Of a stretch of 64,000 bases of DNA, positions 40,398 to 51,040 are shown piece by piece. Made by a program: the position numbers and the translations under genes. Source of the stretch: Symsagittifera roscoffensis (Eukaryota > Xenacoelomorpha > Acoela > Convolutidae). The notes beneath the pieces were generated by a model, which was given only the letters and a program-made list of their open reading frames with translations, searched no databases and was not told where the DNA came from. The stretch spans positions 63,246,282 to 63,310,281 of the forward strand of contig NC_087066.1 in assembly GCF_963678635.1 (NCBI RefSeq), in the 5' to 3' direction. How positions within the stretch are numbered: the first letter of the stretch is position 1; each line of letters begins with the position of its first letter.

Positions 40398-42665
40398 TGT
40401 TCGCGCGCAAAGTAATAAAGTCCGATGGCGGTAAAAATAAGAAACTCCAATTAGATTTTTCTAAAACAAAAGGCCTTGAAATTACTCGTTTGTCCGATTA
40501 AGGTCAGTTTGCTATCGAAAAAGTTTACAGATTTTTGAGATGGTTGAGATCGTTTTGATATCGTGTTAATCGGAAAATGTTTACCTTGTTTTTTCAAATA
40601 TTATTCATTTCATGTTAATTTGTTTAAAACTGCCGATAATTTACAGATGTTGAATCAGGTTTTTTAGATCCCGAGTCTTACAGGATACGAGAGTGCGCCA
40701 CATTTTGGTCCGCCTACCCGGACTCGAACCAGCGACCGGACAATGTTCGCGGACACCGTCCCGAATATTCCAGGTGTACTCCAATTTGATCAAATTCTGT
40801 CCCGATTGGAAAAATTCTCCTCCTCCATTACCTCTGCGAGCAAAAAAGAACAGCAGTTGTCGCTTGCGACTAAAAACCAAATCTGTGTTATAACTAGAGG
40901 CTGCACTGGGATCACAGAAGCTGCCCACATCTGCACCGAAAGGTGTCAGAAGAGCAGTAAGGGAACAGTAAATTTCAAATTGATAAAGTTCGGAAAGCAC
41001 AGTTCGAAAAAGAGATTAAGGAAGAAAAGGCATCCCGACAAGAAGAAACGCAGGCCCTCTTACAGGTATTGCGTGCAGACAGATTGTTAGTATGGCCTTC
41101 TTATAGGTATCGCGAGCAGATGGTGTGTTTGTAGAGACCATTTTACAGGTATCATATTGGTGATTTTTTTTTCTCGACGCCCGAAGTTTTTGGTGGATTT
41201 TTCCGGAGTCTACAGAACGTTGAGTGACCCTTTAAAATTTGTAAGACAAAAAATAAAATTAAACCATTTGAGCTAATTGATGATAAGATGCTTAGATTTT
41301 CTTACGATGGCAAAACCGTAACCCCCCGGTACCAAAACCTGATCAGAAAACTTTCTGTGAGTTTTTGGGAAAAACCGGCCTCATAAACCTTAATTACGAT
41401 ATCCTAACTCTGCGTATGTGAACTCAACACCCTATTTAGAAGATATCAAAAATTGTATATAAAATTGTATAAAAAAACTAAAACTTTTGTTTTTTTCCTG
41501 CAACACTTTTGAAACTTTGCAAATTAATAAGGAAAGCGCCTAATTGCATAATAAATTATCTTAAACGACTGAGTCGAGTTTTTCGCCCACGTTTTCGATT
41601 TTTGAGCAAAGACGTGCAAAAACGCGAAATGTCGCAAACGCGTCAGCTTATTGTTGGAACTTAAAGTGTTATAAAAAAAATTCGGAAAAACATTTGGGAT
41701 AAAATTTTCGGAAAATTTGCGGAAAAATCTGAAGCTTTTGAAAACTCTCTTAAAACGCAGCGGTTCCTCTCGAAACGTGGTGTAATTAACTAAACTAGTT
41801 CATTGGAATCAACTAGCCGTAGTCGAACCCCTTAGGGTATTATCATGCAAGTCGTCTTACTTTTTGCTACAAACTTGTTAGCTCAAGGTGTTTCGGGAGG
41901 TCAGGTCGGCTTTTGAATGGCTCCCTCCTTCTAAAACTAGGTTTGAACCTAATAATGTTCATACTAGCTGCTAGCCCGCTGCACCAAGCTTTGAAAATAC
42001 TTTCGCCTGTTTCGCAAAAGCGTTTATCGCAATCGGCCATAGCCACTCCCGGGTTAAGTTTCGACCATAACGCAGTAAATGTCCTTAAAACTTGTCAGTA
42101 TCAATTCGATCACTATCTGTCTAAGCAAAAGGACGTTTTTATTTGGCACGACGCCGTTAATAACTGTTTTAGTATACACGTATACACTGTAGTAACAATT
42201 TAAACGCAATAAAACCCAACCAGATTAAGAAGATTCTTTCAAACTATAAATAAAAATTTTACGCAATCGTTTACTGAAAGCACGTTTACTGTAGGCACGC
42301 AAAATTTTTATAGTTGAAAGAGTCAGCTAAACTGGTTATTAATATAAAAACTGACCTGATACCCAGAATAAAGCAGAACCTCACTGAGTAATGGCAAAGT
42401 TTTTACAACAATACTAGGATCCCTCTCTATAACTGAAAACGTTTACGATCCGTGGGCATTATACCAATAATTTGAAGGATAGTATTTCAAAGAAAAAAAA
42501 CCTCGGCCAGGCAAACGCAATCGGCGAGCTAATAGAATAGAAAATTGTTGAGCCGCAAATACATGTTAAGTTAATTGCTTCTTTAAAGTGTAATATTGTT
42601 TTTTGAGTCATAATATAGTTTAATGATACTACAGCTAAGATCAAATTTAAGTTTTTATTTCTTCG
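40398..42665 (+). repeat. BEL/Pao element 3' LTR (~2.27 kb)
   Basis: Starts TGTTCGCGCG directly after GGGCGGAGGA, the typical end of Pao pol. Collinear with the 5' LTR; it is longer by a ~170-bp block (about 42393-42560) and by scattered indels near 41580-41750. It carries the tRNA-end-like segment (40712-40746) and the decayed coding segment (41913-42390, frameshifted near 42165). The right boundary is approximate. It has visibly diverged from the 5' LTR, so the insertion is not young. Confidence 0.8.
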
Positions 42666-42966
42666 TTTTTTTTTGTATGGCATGTTTATGTTAGTCTTGA
42701 TCAATGCCTAATATTTTTAGAAATCGAATTTAAAAGTTAATCATCGTTGAAAAATTTTGCCAAAGCTTAAAAGTTTGTTACTTTCGTTATATCATTTGTG
42801 AAAGACATCTCTAAGACGATTCAGGTCGTTTTCTATGCATTGTAACTGCAAGACCGTCCAACCTTTGGTGCTTTGAGTAAACCAAGGTCTCTGTCAATTG
42901 CGTTTGCGTTCGGTTTCGAACAAACCCAAAATTTGTCAGAAATTAAATTTAGAAAAAAATCAAATT
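42666..42966. other. No recognised feature
   Basis: AT-rich flank between the LTR and the family H repeat. Confidence 0.4.
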
Positions 42967-43137
42967 TTGCTTTATGGAAAAATATTTGTCATACAATTTT
43001 CATATTTGGAAAAAAGCTTATCATAGAGATTTTATACAATTTTCTTTACGTATGAAAATATATGGAACTGTCATACATGGAAAATCATACATGGAAATTG
43101 TATGATAAGAAGTTTTGGTCAACCCGGGATGCGTGTT
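42967..43137. mobile_element. Family H palindromic MITE, copy 3
   Basis: Left arm GTCATACAATTTTCATATTT, right arm ACATGGAAATTGTATGATAA followed by GTTTTGGTCAACCCGGG (43117-43133), the inverse of the 24344 edge. The interior contains further CATACATGGAAA repeats. No ORF. Confidence 0.6.
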
Positions 43138-43271
43138 CACAATTGCATTGCTTTATGAAGTATGTTAAGAACATTTTATAAATTGTGTGTACATGGAAAT
43201 ACTGAAAAAAAAATTATAAATGGAAACGAATTTTTTTTGTTGAATTTTGCAAGGATGACCGGTGTGGAGTA

Positions 43272-43645
43272 TTTGTTCCGACTTTCGAAGATAAGGAGGA
43301 AATATTTGTGCTTGGAGTGTTTTCCAGTCAGTTAATAGCTAGAAAAGCGTTTTATTCAGTCATTTGACAGAGAGTTTTCAGAACAGCAGTTTTTATTTAA
43401 GAACGATAGTACCTTTTGAAAAATATGAAATAAAAATCCGTCAAAAAAATCTGTTTAAAACGTCGAAATTTGTCTGGACAAAAAAAACGACCCCGAGCAC
43501 AAATGTTTTTTTTACTCTCTTCGATTATTTTTTTTCATATTGTTCTTCTTTTTGATTATTTCATCAATATTCCAACCACAAATTTTTTAATTGGCCTTAA
43601 ACTGCAGGGTTTGAGTTTTACCCTGATAAACGAACAGTCTTGATG
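43272..43645 (+). mobile_element. Rearranged (fold-back) HLN element
   Basis: Begins with an HLN 5' end (TGTTCCGACTTTCGAAGA, TTTGTGCTTGGAGTG). At about 43424-43508 it contains the same 5' section inverted (CCGTCAAAAAAATCTG, GTCGAAATTTGTCTGGAC, then a CCCCGAGCACAAA block). It ends with a decayed 3' stem-loop (CAGGGTTTGAGTTTTACCCTG split over 43604-43624) and GAACAGTCTTG. One terminus is therefore present twice in inverse orientation. Confidence 0.55.
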
Positions 43646-44071
43646 TCTGTTTGCTTTCTGATTTGTCTTTTGTTTTCTCTGTATTGAAGATTCCGTTTTT
43701 CGAAATGGATTGTTTAATTCTAGAAGATTGGACATTCACTTTTAAAAACAAGCCTGAAACGTCGTCATATTTTTTTTGTATGAATTGTATGGTCTATTAA
43801 AATACAAAGTTGCAACATACCTATTTTAAGTGGCAATGGTCGCAACATGAGTCCCGACCTCAACCCAGTTTCTACACAAACATTTTATGTTCCGATTCAA
43901 AAAAAAAAGAATGATTGGAAGTCTATTAAGATCGGAAACGAAATAGTGTTTGAACTGCAGTTCATTTTCGTAGAGTTATGGCAATTAAAAATTTTTCATT
44001 GAAATGTGAAACGCGACATTCTTTTTTGGTCCTATACTTAAGAAAAATGATGAAATTTTTATGCTTAGGGT
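43646..44071. other. No recognised feature
   Basis: AT-rich; small frame 43978-44172 runs into the hAT-like end and is not a gene. Confidence 0.4.
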
Positions 44072-44400
44072 CAGGCGCGGATCTAGGAACTTCTGCAGTG
44101 AGGACGGATTTTCAAAAAGAAAATGAAAATTTTTCTCGGCTTTTTTTTAGGCCGACCAAATTGATTTTCTGAGCTCTCCCAAATCACTCTATAAAGACCC
44201 TATATTGACCACATGTTCTGCGCTGCAGGCAATTTTTTCAAAAAACAGGCCAAAAAAAGTGTTTTTGGGCACTTTTGGAAAACTTAGACCAAAAAATTTG
44301 GAGCGCGCTCCCCCCTCAAAACTTTTTTGGCGCGCTCCCCCATCAAAATTAGTATATATTGGCTCCGAAGGCGCCTTTAGAAAATTTTTTTGACGGAAAT
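44072..44400 (+). mobile_element. hAT-like MITE, best-preserved end
   Basis: Starts CAGGCGCGGATCTAGGAACT and shares GACGGATTTTCAAAAAGAAA, GGCCGACCAAATTGATTTTC and GAGCTCTCCCAAA with 25430-25591 (inverted) and 50600-50690. Inside, GAGCGCGCTCCCCC occurs twice (about 44301 and 44330). The far end is not identified and no transposase is present. Confidence 0.45.
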
Positions 44401-44920
44401 TCTATAGACGGATTTTTTTTAGATTCTCTAAAACTGAATGTTAGAAGCCGCCGTTCAAACCCAAACTCATATGAAGTTCAGTTCTTCTCTATTTTTTTTT
44501 TCATGAAGTTGTGGAAGTTTGAATTTGGAACAACATTGACTGTTTGTGAAATTAAAAGTGCGTAAATTTTGCAATTTTTCAGAAATTTTGTAGCAAATGA
44601 GGCGAATTTTTCGGTCTCGGAAATTACTCCTCTTTGAGGTTAGGCAAATCAATTGATCGAACCGATGAGTTAAGACATGCAAAACATATCACTTTTAAAT
44701 TTAGAAGTAAACATAGTAGTTTGTCGAAACTTCAAACCATTTTTGTTAAACAGTCCAAAGAACAATCATAACCGTAGCGCAAGACGATTTAGTAGCCCAA
44801 ACCGAACCTTTAAATCTGACTCAAAAATCAATCTCAGCTGAATGGAAAAAGTTTCTTAATCAAAGCAACTCTTACAAGATGGAATAAATATTCCTTTTTT
44901 TAAACTTAAAATGGTAAATG
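44401..44920. other. No recognised feature
   Basis: AT-rich, no supported gene. Confidence 0.4.
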
Positions 44921-44963
44921 GCAGTCAAAAGATTGAAGACCTCGCCCTGGATAAAGCAGTCTG
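44921..44963 (+). mobile_element. Relic HLN 3' end
   Basis: GGCAGTCAAAA, ATTGAAGACCTCGCCCTGGA and AAAGCAGTCTGTTT follow the order of the HLN 3' terminus. The 105-codon frame beginning at 44911 starts inside this relic and is probably not a gene. Confidence 0.5.
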
Positions 44964-45789
44964 TTTTATTTTGATCATCATAACATCAAAGGTCAGCGTT
45001 TTGTCTGTATACGTCAAGACATACTGCAGAAAGCCCATTGTAGAAATCATGAGTTGTTTGATTAGATTCGAGTTGAAAATCAATTTTCAAACTCATTCAA
45101 TGGGTCGTGAAAAGGGCTTTGATAAACAAAGGGCATTTCTCGTCAGAAGTACTAAAGCGGAAAGATTATTGAAGCGGGAAGATGTATTAAAGCGCATCTT
45201 CAAAAAATATGATGGAGTGACCACATAATTTTCCCAGAATGAACACTTTGGTTTTGCAGTTTTTAATACAAAAAGTAAGGTAATGCGCTTTTTAGATTAT
45301 CGTCAGAATCAAGCATCATGTTTTTTTCTTAAGATACAAAAAAGCTATTTTGCCTTAAAATATATCGTAATTGAAATTCGGGTTTGTATTGTTAAATGTT
45401 AAATAATTTATGCTGTTTTCTTTAGCCTTTGTTTTTATTTACATAACAATATCAACTTTTTTTTTAGCAAAGCTATGATCTATATTAGGCACAATTATGA
45501 TGTTTGACCCTTTGTTAGGCCCTCCATTACGAGGTCAAATTGTGCGTTGGTTAGACGCACAATTTTGTCTCTAACTTTCTGGATTCCAAAGTCTTTAAAC
45601 ATATTAAAATTTGTCGGAACGATCAAAGAAAATTAAAGAACAAAATAAGAGCACAGGAAGCGTCCTTGTAGCGGAATCTGCTTACAATTCACAAAATGCA
45701 CAGTTTGGACCTCGTTATGTCCAAAATTTAAAATTTTTTCGAATTTTTTTTTATTCACATCTGAAATCATATATCTGAAATGGCGCATA
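44964..45789. other. No clear feature; possible family E fragment
   Basis: 45525-45590 (CATTACGAGGTCAAATTGTG, then TTTTGTCTCTAA) resembles the GAGGTCAAACT-to-GTCTCT section of family E. Weak match only. Confidence 0.3.
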
Positions 45790-46076
45790 TACAAAACAGT
45801 CACATACAAAACAGTCCAAAAATCATAAAATGAAAGAAAAAACAGTCCAATACAAAACAGTCCAGCTTAAGGTCGCCGGCGATAACCGGCTCTAAGTTTC
45901 GTATTAAGTCCTCCCCTCTGTTGGCAAGCTCGCAACACGTTGGCGCGACTGCTGCGGTCACTAATTTGTTCTTTATTCTTGTTGAATAAAGGAAAAATTT
46001 CGGCCTACCGGTTTGTTAAAACAATTATTTTTCGGACTGTTTTGTATTGGACTGTTTTGTATAAGACTGTTTTGTA
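45790..46076. mobile_element. MITE with iterated TACAAAACAGTC termini
   Basis: 287 bp. The left side carries TACAAAACAGTC at 45790, a second near 45804, AAACAGTCCA near 45840 and a fourth TACAAAACAGTCC near 45853. The right side carries three inverse copies (GGACTGTTTTGTA) between 46034 and 46076. The core (45866-45960) is GC-rich (GTCGCCGGCGATAACCGG, GTTGGCGCGACTGCTGC) and contains a CCGG-x-CCGG dyad. No ORF beyond a 69-codon frame that runs into HLN copy 8. Class unknown. Confidence 0.75.
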
Positions 46077-46097
46077 CAGACACGATCTAAAATCCAA

Positions 46098-46604
46098 ACA
46101 AGACTGTTTGTATCAGGGCGAAGCTCTGAATGTTCCGACTGCCTTTTAAGGTTTATGGGGCAGTAATAACATTAAAAAGTTAAAAGTAATAAAACATGGA
46201 AAAAAAAATTCTAAAATTTGAAACTTTTAATGAAAATTATCCCCTCACACGCCATGTAAAGCACAAAAGGATAGATTTTGCTCCTTGTAACAAATCAAAA
46301 ATCAATTATGGCAAATAAGCTTCTTTCAACCATTTTGGAACGATTTCTAGGACAGATGAAATCTCCGCTTACGCGTTAATAGCGCGAATTATATCGCGTT
46401 AATTGTCCCAAATTGGCCAAAATGGCAATCTTTAAACCCCCATAACTTTACAAAAAATGATCACAGGTGAAATATCTTTTCAATTTTGAGCTAAGGACAA
46501 CAATACCTTTCGAATGATATGAAGAAATTTTGAAATTTGTCTGAAGAAAAAAAACCACCCCGAGCACAAATATTCCGTTACTTTCGTATCGAAAGTTGGA
46601 ACAA
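46098..46604 (-). mobile_element. HLN element, copy 8
   Basis: Near full length, 21 bp from the iterated-terminus MITE. AATCAAAAATCAATT shows a short internal duplication; about 30 bp near GGCTAGTTAAAAAGTC are deleted. 5' end GTTGGAACAA (one change). Confidence 0.85.
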
Positions 46605-46809
46605 AAAATCAAAAAGCAACGTGCAGAACAGTCTAAAAAAAGTAGTATAGAAAGTATAAAAAAGTAAAGAAAAACCTTCAAAAGTACGCGATAAAAAAGT
46701 GAGTAAACTTTTATCTCTTTAGATATATCAAAATAAAAGCTTCAATGACTAACAAAAACTTAAAAAACTCCTCAAATGGCTTAAATTTTACCGAATTATT
46801 CCTATATAT
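46605..46809. other. No recognised feature
   Basis: Short AT-rich spacer; a minus frame (46448-46681) overlaps HLN copy 8 and is not a gene. Confidence 0.4.
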
Positions 46810-47060
46810 TTTGACGGAAAAGGACGCAATATTCGTGCTCATCGAACTTTTTCCTTCAAGCAACCATTGAGTTTTCAACTAACCGTTTTTAGACGGATTT
46901 TGTCATTTTCTGAAAACTATTGATGCTCACATTTCGAAGTCAAATTGCCTCTATCACTTTTAATTAAGCTATAATGGCTTGTTTGGCATACTGGGATGTG
47001 CTGTAATTAACTGAGCGATTGGCTTAGGCGGCAATTTGTTCAGGCTCAGAACCTAATCAA
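46810..47060 (+). mobile_element. Relic HLN element (5' half)
   Basis: TTCGTGCTCATCGAAC, TCCTTCAAGCAACCATTGAG, CTAACCGTTTTTAGACGGAT and GAAAACTATTGATGCTCA follow the order of the main-type 5' half, heavily diverged. The CpG core and 3' end are not recognisable. Confidence 0.45.
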
Positions 47061-47351
47061 ATATATTTTGAAAAAAAAAAAACATTTTTAGTCTAAGTAG
47101 CCAGTCGAAAATGAGTATATCACTATGTTGAGATTGCACGAACCGGTGGTTGTTTCGAATACTTTAAGGTAGTTAAGCTAGCATTTAATGTTAGAAAATT
47201 GAATAAAATTTTGAAAAAAAAACATTAGAAAAAAACGAGCTGTTAAATTTTTCAAAAAAAATTGCGCTTCTAGCTAGCGGTGCTGATCAATTGAAACCTA
47301 ATGCATCGACTTCTGAGTTTAATTCAAAACGCGGTATGAGACTCTTTTTTT

Positions 47352-47884
47352 ATTGGTCAGACTTTCGCTACGAAAGTAACGGAATATTTGTGCTCGGGGT
47401 GGTTTTTTTTTCGTCAGACAAATTTCGACTTTTCAGCTAGCCATTTCGACGGAATTTTTTTATATCATTCAAAAGGTATTGTTGTCTTGAGGTCAAATTT
47501 GAAAAGATATTTCACCTGTGACCATTTTTCGTAAAGTAATGGGGGCTTAAAGATTGCCATTTTGGCCAATTTGGGGCAATTAACGCGCGATATACTTCGC
47601 GCTATTAACGCGTAAGCAGATATTTAATCCGTCTTAGAAATCGTTCCAAATTGGTTGAAAGAAGCTCATTTGCCATAACTGTTTTGTTACAAGGAGCAAA
47701 ATATATCCTTTTGTACTTAATATAGCGTGTGGGGGGATATTTTCATAAAAAATTTCAAATTTTAGAAAGAAAATAATTTTCATTTTGTTTTATTACATTT
47801 AACTTTTTAATGTTTTTACTGCCCTATAAACCTTAAAAGGCAGTCGGATCATTCAGGGCTTCGCCCTGATACGAGCATTCTTGT
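47352..47884 (+). mobile_element. HLN element, copy 9
   Basis: Full length. 5' end altered (TATTGGTCAGACTTTCG), 3' stem-loop intact (CAGGGC-TTC-GCCCTG), 3' end GAGCATTCTTGT. CpG core preserved as GCGCGATATACTTCGCGC. Confidence 0.85.
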
Positions 47885-48888
47885 TTTTTTGCAAACGATT
47901 GAAATTCAATTGAGTTGAAAAATTGATACTGTAGTAAGAGATGATAAGAAGAATGGCAAAAAAGTTTGTACTAGAAGCTTTGAAAAATACAAAAAAAATT
48001 TTGAAAAGAGCCGTCAGCGTCACGAAAGTTTGTAATCAAATGTTTCTGTGACCACAGAGCGAAATTTTTGGCACGGTTACAGTAAATGAATTTTAACTCT
48101 TTGGTCTACGGAACAAATACACAATTCTGGACGTTTGCGGTGAATCATTTAGTGATAAAGGGTTTCTAACTATACCCGCGAAACACTTAACTGGTGTAAT
48201 AGAGTAGGTTATTTTCATTGCTATCAGTCTATTTGTAAAATTTTTGTTTGAAAAAAAAACATCAAAAAAAAACAATTAATTTTCATTCACAGTAACGAAA
48301 TCCTTTGCTCAGAAGATAGCAGGCGATGGGTGAATTATCTACTTGATACGACCTCAAGCTGTTTAATGTACTAAAGAGGAGCTTTTGCTTCACTCAAGTT
48401 ATGATAGAGATTTGTTTTGGATGTCATTTTTCATTTTAGGCCATGTCAATTTTATGTTAATTTTTTTTAAAATAAAAGTGGCATACTTTTACTGAAACGA
48501 AAATGATTGCTGATGAGGTACGTAGCGATGCGCAATTTTGCTACTTGAACCGATCTCAGATTTTTTCTAAATCCTTTTTATGGTGTAATTTTCAAAGATC
48601 TATATATATGTTTATAATAGGGATCTTTTTGAAAATCATTCCCCATAGAGCGCGAAGTCATGCGTGAAGTCATAAAATTCGTATCTATTATGGTTTGGAC
48701 CATTTCGAGTGCCTCGCTTTGTTTCTGATTAACTCGAAGTCAAGGATGCTTGCATAATGCAAATTTCGAAATATAGGCCGCATTCATTGCTTCATTTAGG
48801 AATTTCCAATCTTCCATTGCTTTTCAAAATAACCTAAACGTTTTCCTTAACCGGTGATCTTTATTCTGTAATTTTCATGAAATATTAA
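47885..48888. other. No recognised feature (1.0 kb)
   Basis: AT-rich. Minus frame 48093-48275 has no motif. Nothing supported. Confidence 0.4.
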
Positions 48889-49410
48889 ACAAGACTGCTC
48901 GTATCAGGGCGAAGCCCCGAATGCTCTGGCTGCCTTTTAAGGTCTATGGAGCAGTAAAAGCATGAAGAATTAAATGTAGTATAAATAAAAAAAAATTGAA
49001 AAAAATTCAGATTTTTTGTGAAAGTAATCCCCCCACACGCCATTTAAAGTACAAAGTGATAAATTTCGCTCTTAGTAACACATCAATTATGGCAATTAAG
49101 CTTCCTTCAACCAATTTGAAACGATTTCTAATACGGATTAAATCTCCGCTTACGCTTTAATAGCGCGAAATATATCGCGCTTTAGTTGTCCCAAATTGGC
49201 CAAAATGGCAATCCTTAAACCCCGTAACTTTACGAAAAATGATCACAGCTAAAATATATTTCTAAAATTGAGCTCAGGACAACAATACCTATCGAATGAT
49301 AAAAAAATCCCGTCATAATGGCTTGTTGAAAAGTCGAAGTTTGTCTGAAGAAAAAAAAACCCAACCCGAGCACAAATAATCCGTTTCTTTCGTTACGAAA
49401 GTCGGATCAA
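48889..49410 (-). mobile_element. HLN element, copy 10
   Basis: Full length. 3' stem-loop intact except for one change (GGGCGAAGCCCCG); 5' end GTCGGATCAA. Followed after ~75 bp by copy 11 in opposite orientation (5'-to-5'). Confidence 0.85.
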
Positions 49411-49484
49411 AACAAAAATGTGCCACTAAAACGAGTCACTATAGCACCGCCTTATTGTTTTGACTTTTGTAACAAAGTAATTAT

Positions 49485-50009
49485 CTAGGCTTTCGTAATG
49501 AAAGTAACGGAATATTTGTGCTCGGGGTAGGTTTTTTTCTTCAGACAAATTTCGACTTTGTAACTATTCTGCCATTTTTGACAGAATTTGTTAAATCATT
49601 CGAAAACTATTTTTGTCCTGAGTTTAAATTTGAAAAGAGATTGCACCTGTGATAGTTTTTTGTGAAGTTATGGGGCTTTAAAGATTGCCATTTTGGCCAA
49701 ATTGGGACAATTTACGCGCGATGTATCATTCGCGCTATTAACGCGTAAGCGAGATTTAATCCGTCTTAGAAATCGTTCGAAATTGGTTAAAGGAAGCTTA
49801 TTTGTCAGAATTGATTTGTTATTAGGAGTGAAGTCTATCACTTTGTACTTTATATGGCGTGTGGGGTGATGAATTTTACATAAATCACAAACTAGAAAAA
49901 AATGTCATTTTTATTTGTTACCTTTAATTTTTTCATGTTATTACTGCTGCATAGACCTTAAGAGGCAGACGAAACATTTAAGGTCTCGTCCTGATACGAG
50001 CAGTCTTGT
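49485..50009 (+). mobile_element. HLN element, copy 11
   Basis: 5' terminus partly lost (CTAGGCTTTCGTAATGAAAG); the rest is full length, with a decayed 3' stem-loop (AAGGTCTCGTCCTG). Directly joined to a partial copy in the same orientation. Confidence 0.82.
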
Positions 50010-50198
50010 TAGAAGCGAATTCTATCACGTTGTACTTTATCTGGCATGTGGGGGGGATGATTTCCACAAAAAATCTCAAATTATTTTCAAATTTTTTTTT
50101 TTAAATTTAATTTATTCATGTTATTATTCCTCCATAGACTTTAAAAGGCAGTGAAAAATTCAAGGCTTCGCCTTGATTCGAGCAACGAGCAGTTTCGT
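50010..50198 (+). mobile_element. HLN element, partial tandem copy
   Basis: The 3' third only (from the GAATTCTATCACGTTGTACT section to the 3' end), joined head to tail to copy 11 without a spacer. The 3' end carries a duplication, CGAGCAACGAGCAG. Frame 49915-50154 lies entirely in repeats. Confidence 0.75.
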
Positions 50199-50599
50199 TT
50201 GAAGCCTAATTTGATCTTTCTTGTGTAACAAAATGCACACTTTATTTTTAGATATGGAAGAGAGAGATAGAACTCTTTTTTTTCGTCAAATTGGTCCAAT
50301 TTTGACTCCTTGATTAGAAGAAAGAAATGGCAAATTACAACGCAGAAGAAACGAAGTGGCGCAGAAAATGCACATAGTTTTTATGTAATGAGGAGTGAAA
50401 TACTTTAAAATTTTTGAATCAAAGATTTTTCTGCCATCGTTACTCTGTCATGAAAGAAAGAAATAAATTCAAATGATTACATAACTAACCGGAAGTTGCT
50501 CATTAGGTAAAAATGATCAACCAAGTACCTGTTTAGTTCTTATTGTCCTTACTTTCAAAAATTGAACTGCTCAAATATTGGCGTACTCAAAAAGTGGCG
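50199..50599. other. No recognised feature
   Basis: AT-rich, no supported gene. Confidence 0.4.
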
Positions 50600-50690
50600 T
50601 GGGGGTGGTTTTTCATAAAGAAAATGAAAATTTTGTCGACTTCTTTTTAGGTCGACCAATTTGATTTTCCGAGCTCTCCAAAATTAAAAA
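50600..50690 (+). mobile_element. hAT-like MITE fragment
   Basis: GGGGGTGGTTTTTCATAAAG, TTTTTAGGTCGACCAATTTG and ATTTTCCGAGCTCTCCAAAA match the 44072 element. The terminal CAG end is not preserved. Confidence 0.4.
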
Positions 50691-50861
50691 GAGAAATGTT
50701 TGGCAAGCTACTGAGACCCAACGATTTTTGTGCTTTCATCTGCTATGTTTTTGAAAAATTCAGCTTTTTTCAATTTGCAATAATTTTTGCGAACGAAAAT
50801 CAATTCTTATTTCAAAGTCAGTAAAGCTGAAAATCATAAAAATTGGAAAATCATAAAAATT

Positions 50862-51040
50862 AGCATAGTGTTAAGGCGTTCAACTGGGGATCGTCTGATC
50901 GTGTAATCGATACCCTTCCATGTCAAGGTTAGTGTGAGAAGACGAGCTCTCACTTGACCTCCAGCTTCAGGTCTACCACAACGTGACCGATATTGGTCGC
51001 AATATTGACCAGGTGAAAGTTCTAGACGCAAAAAAATGAC
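50862..51040 (+). mobile_element. SINE-like sequence (tRNA-like head), second family
   Basis: Box-A-like ATAGTGTTAAGGCG (50865-50878), then 22 bases later a degenerate box-B-like GTGTAATCGATACCC (50901-50915). The body is unusually GC-rich for the region (GACGAGCTCTCACTTGACCT, TACCACAACGTGACC) and includes a near-palindrome ACCGATATTGGTC. Only one copy is in the window, so this is tentative. Confidence 0.4.

Noticed and set aside
42660-42680. Target-site duplication for the BEL/Pao element
   Set aside because: The 5 bp before the 5' LTR (GCAAT) do not recur at the end of the 3' LTR; its exact end is uncertain.
44911-45228. 105-codon ORF
   Set aside because: It starts inside a decayed HLN 3' end, has no motif and no in-frame support upstream.
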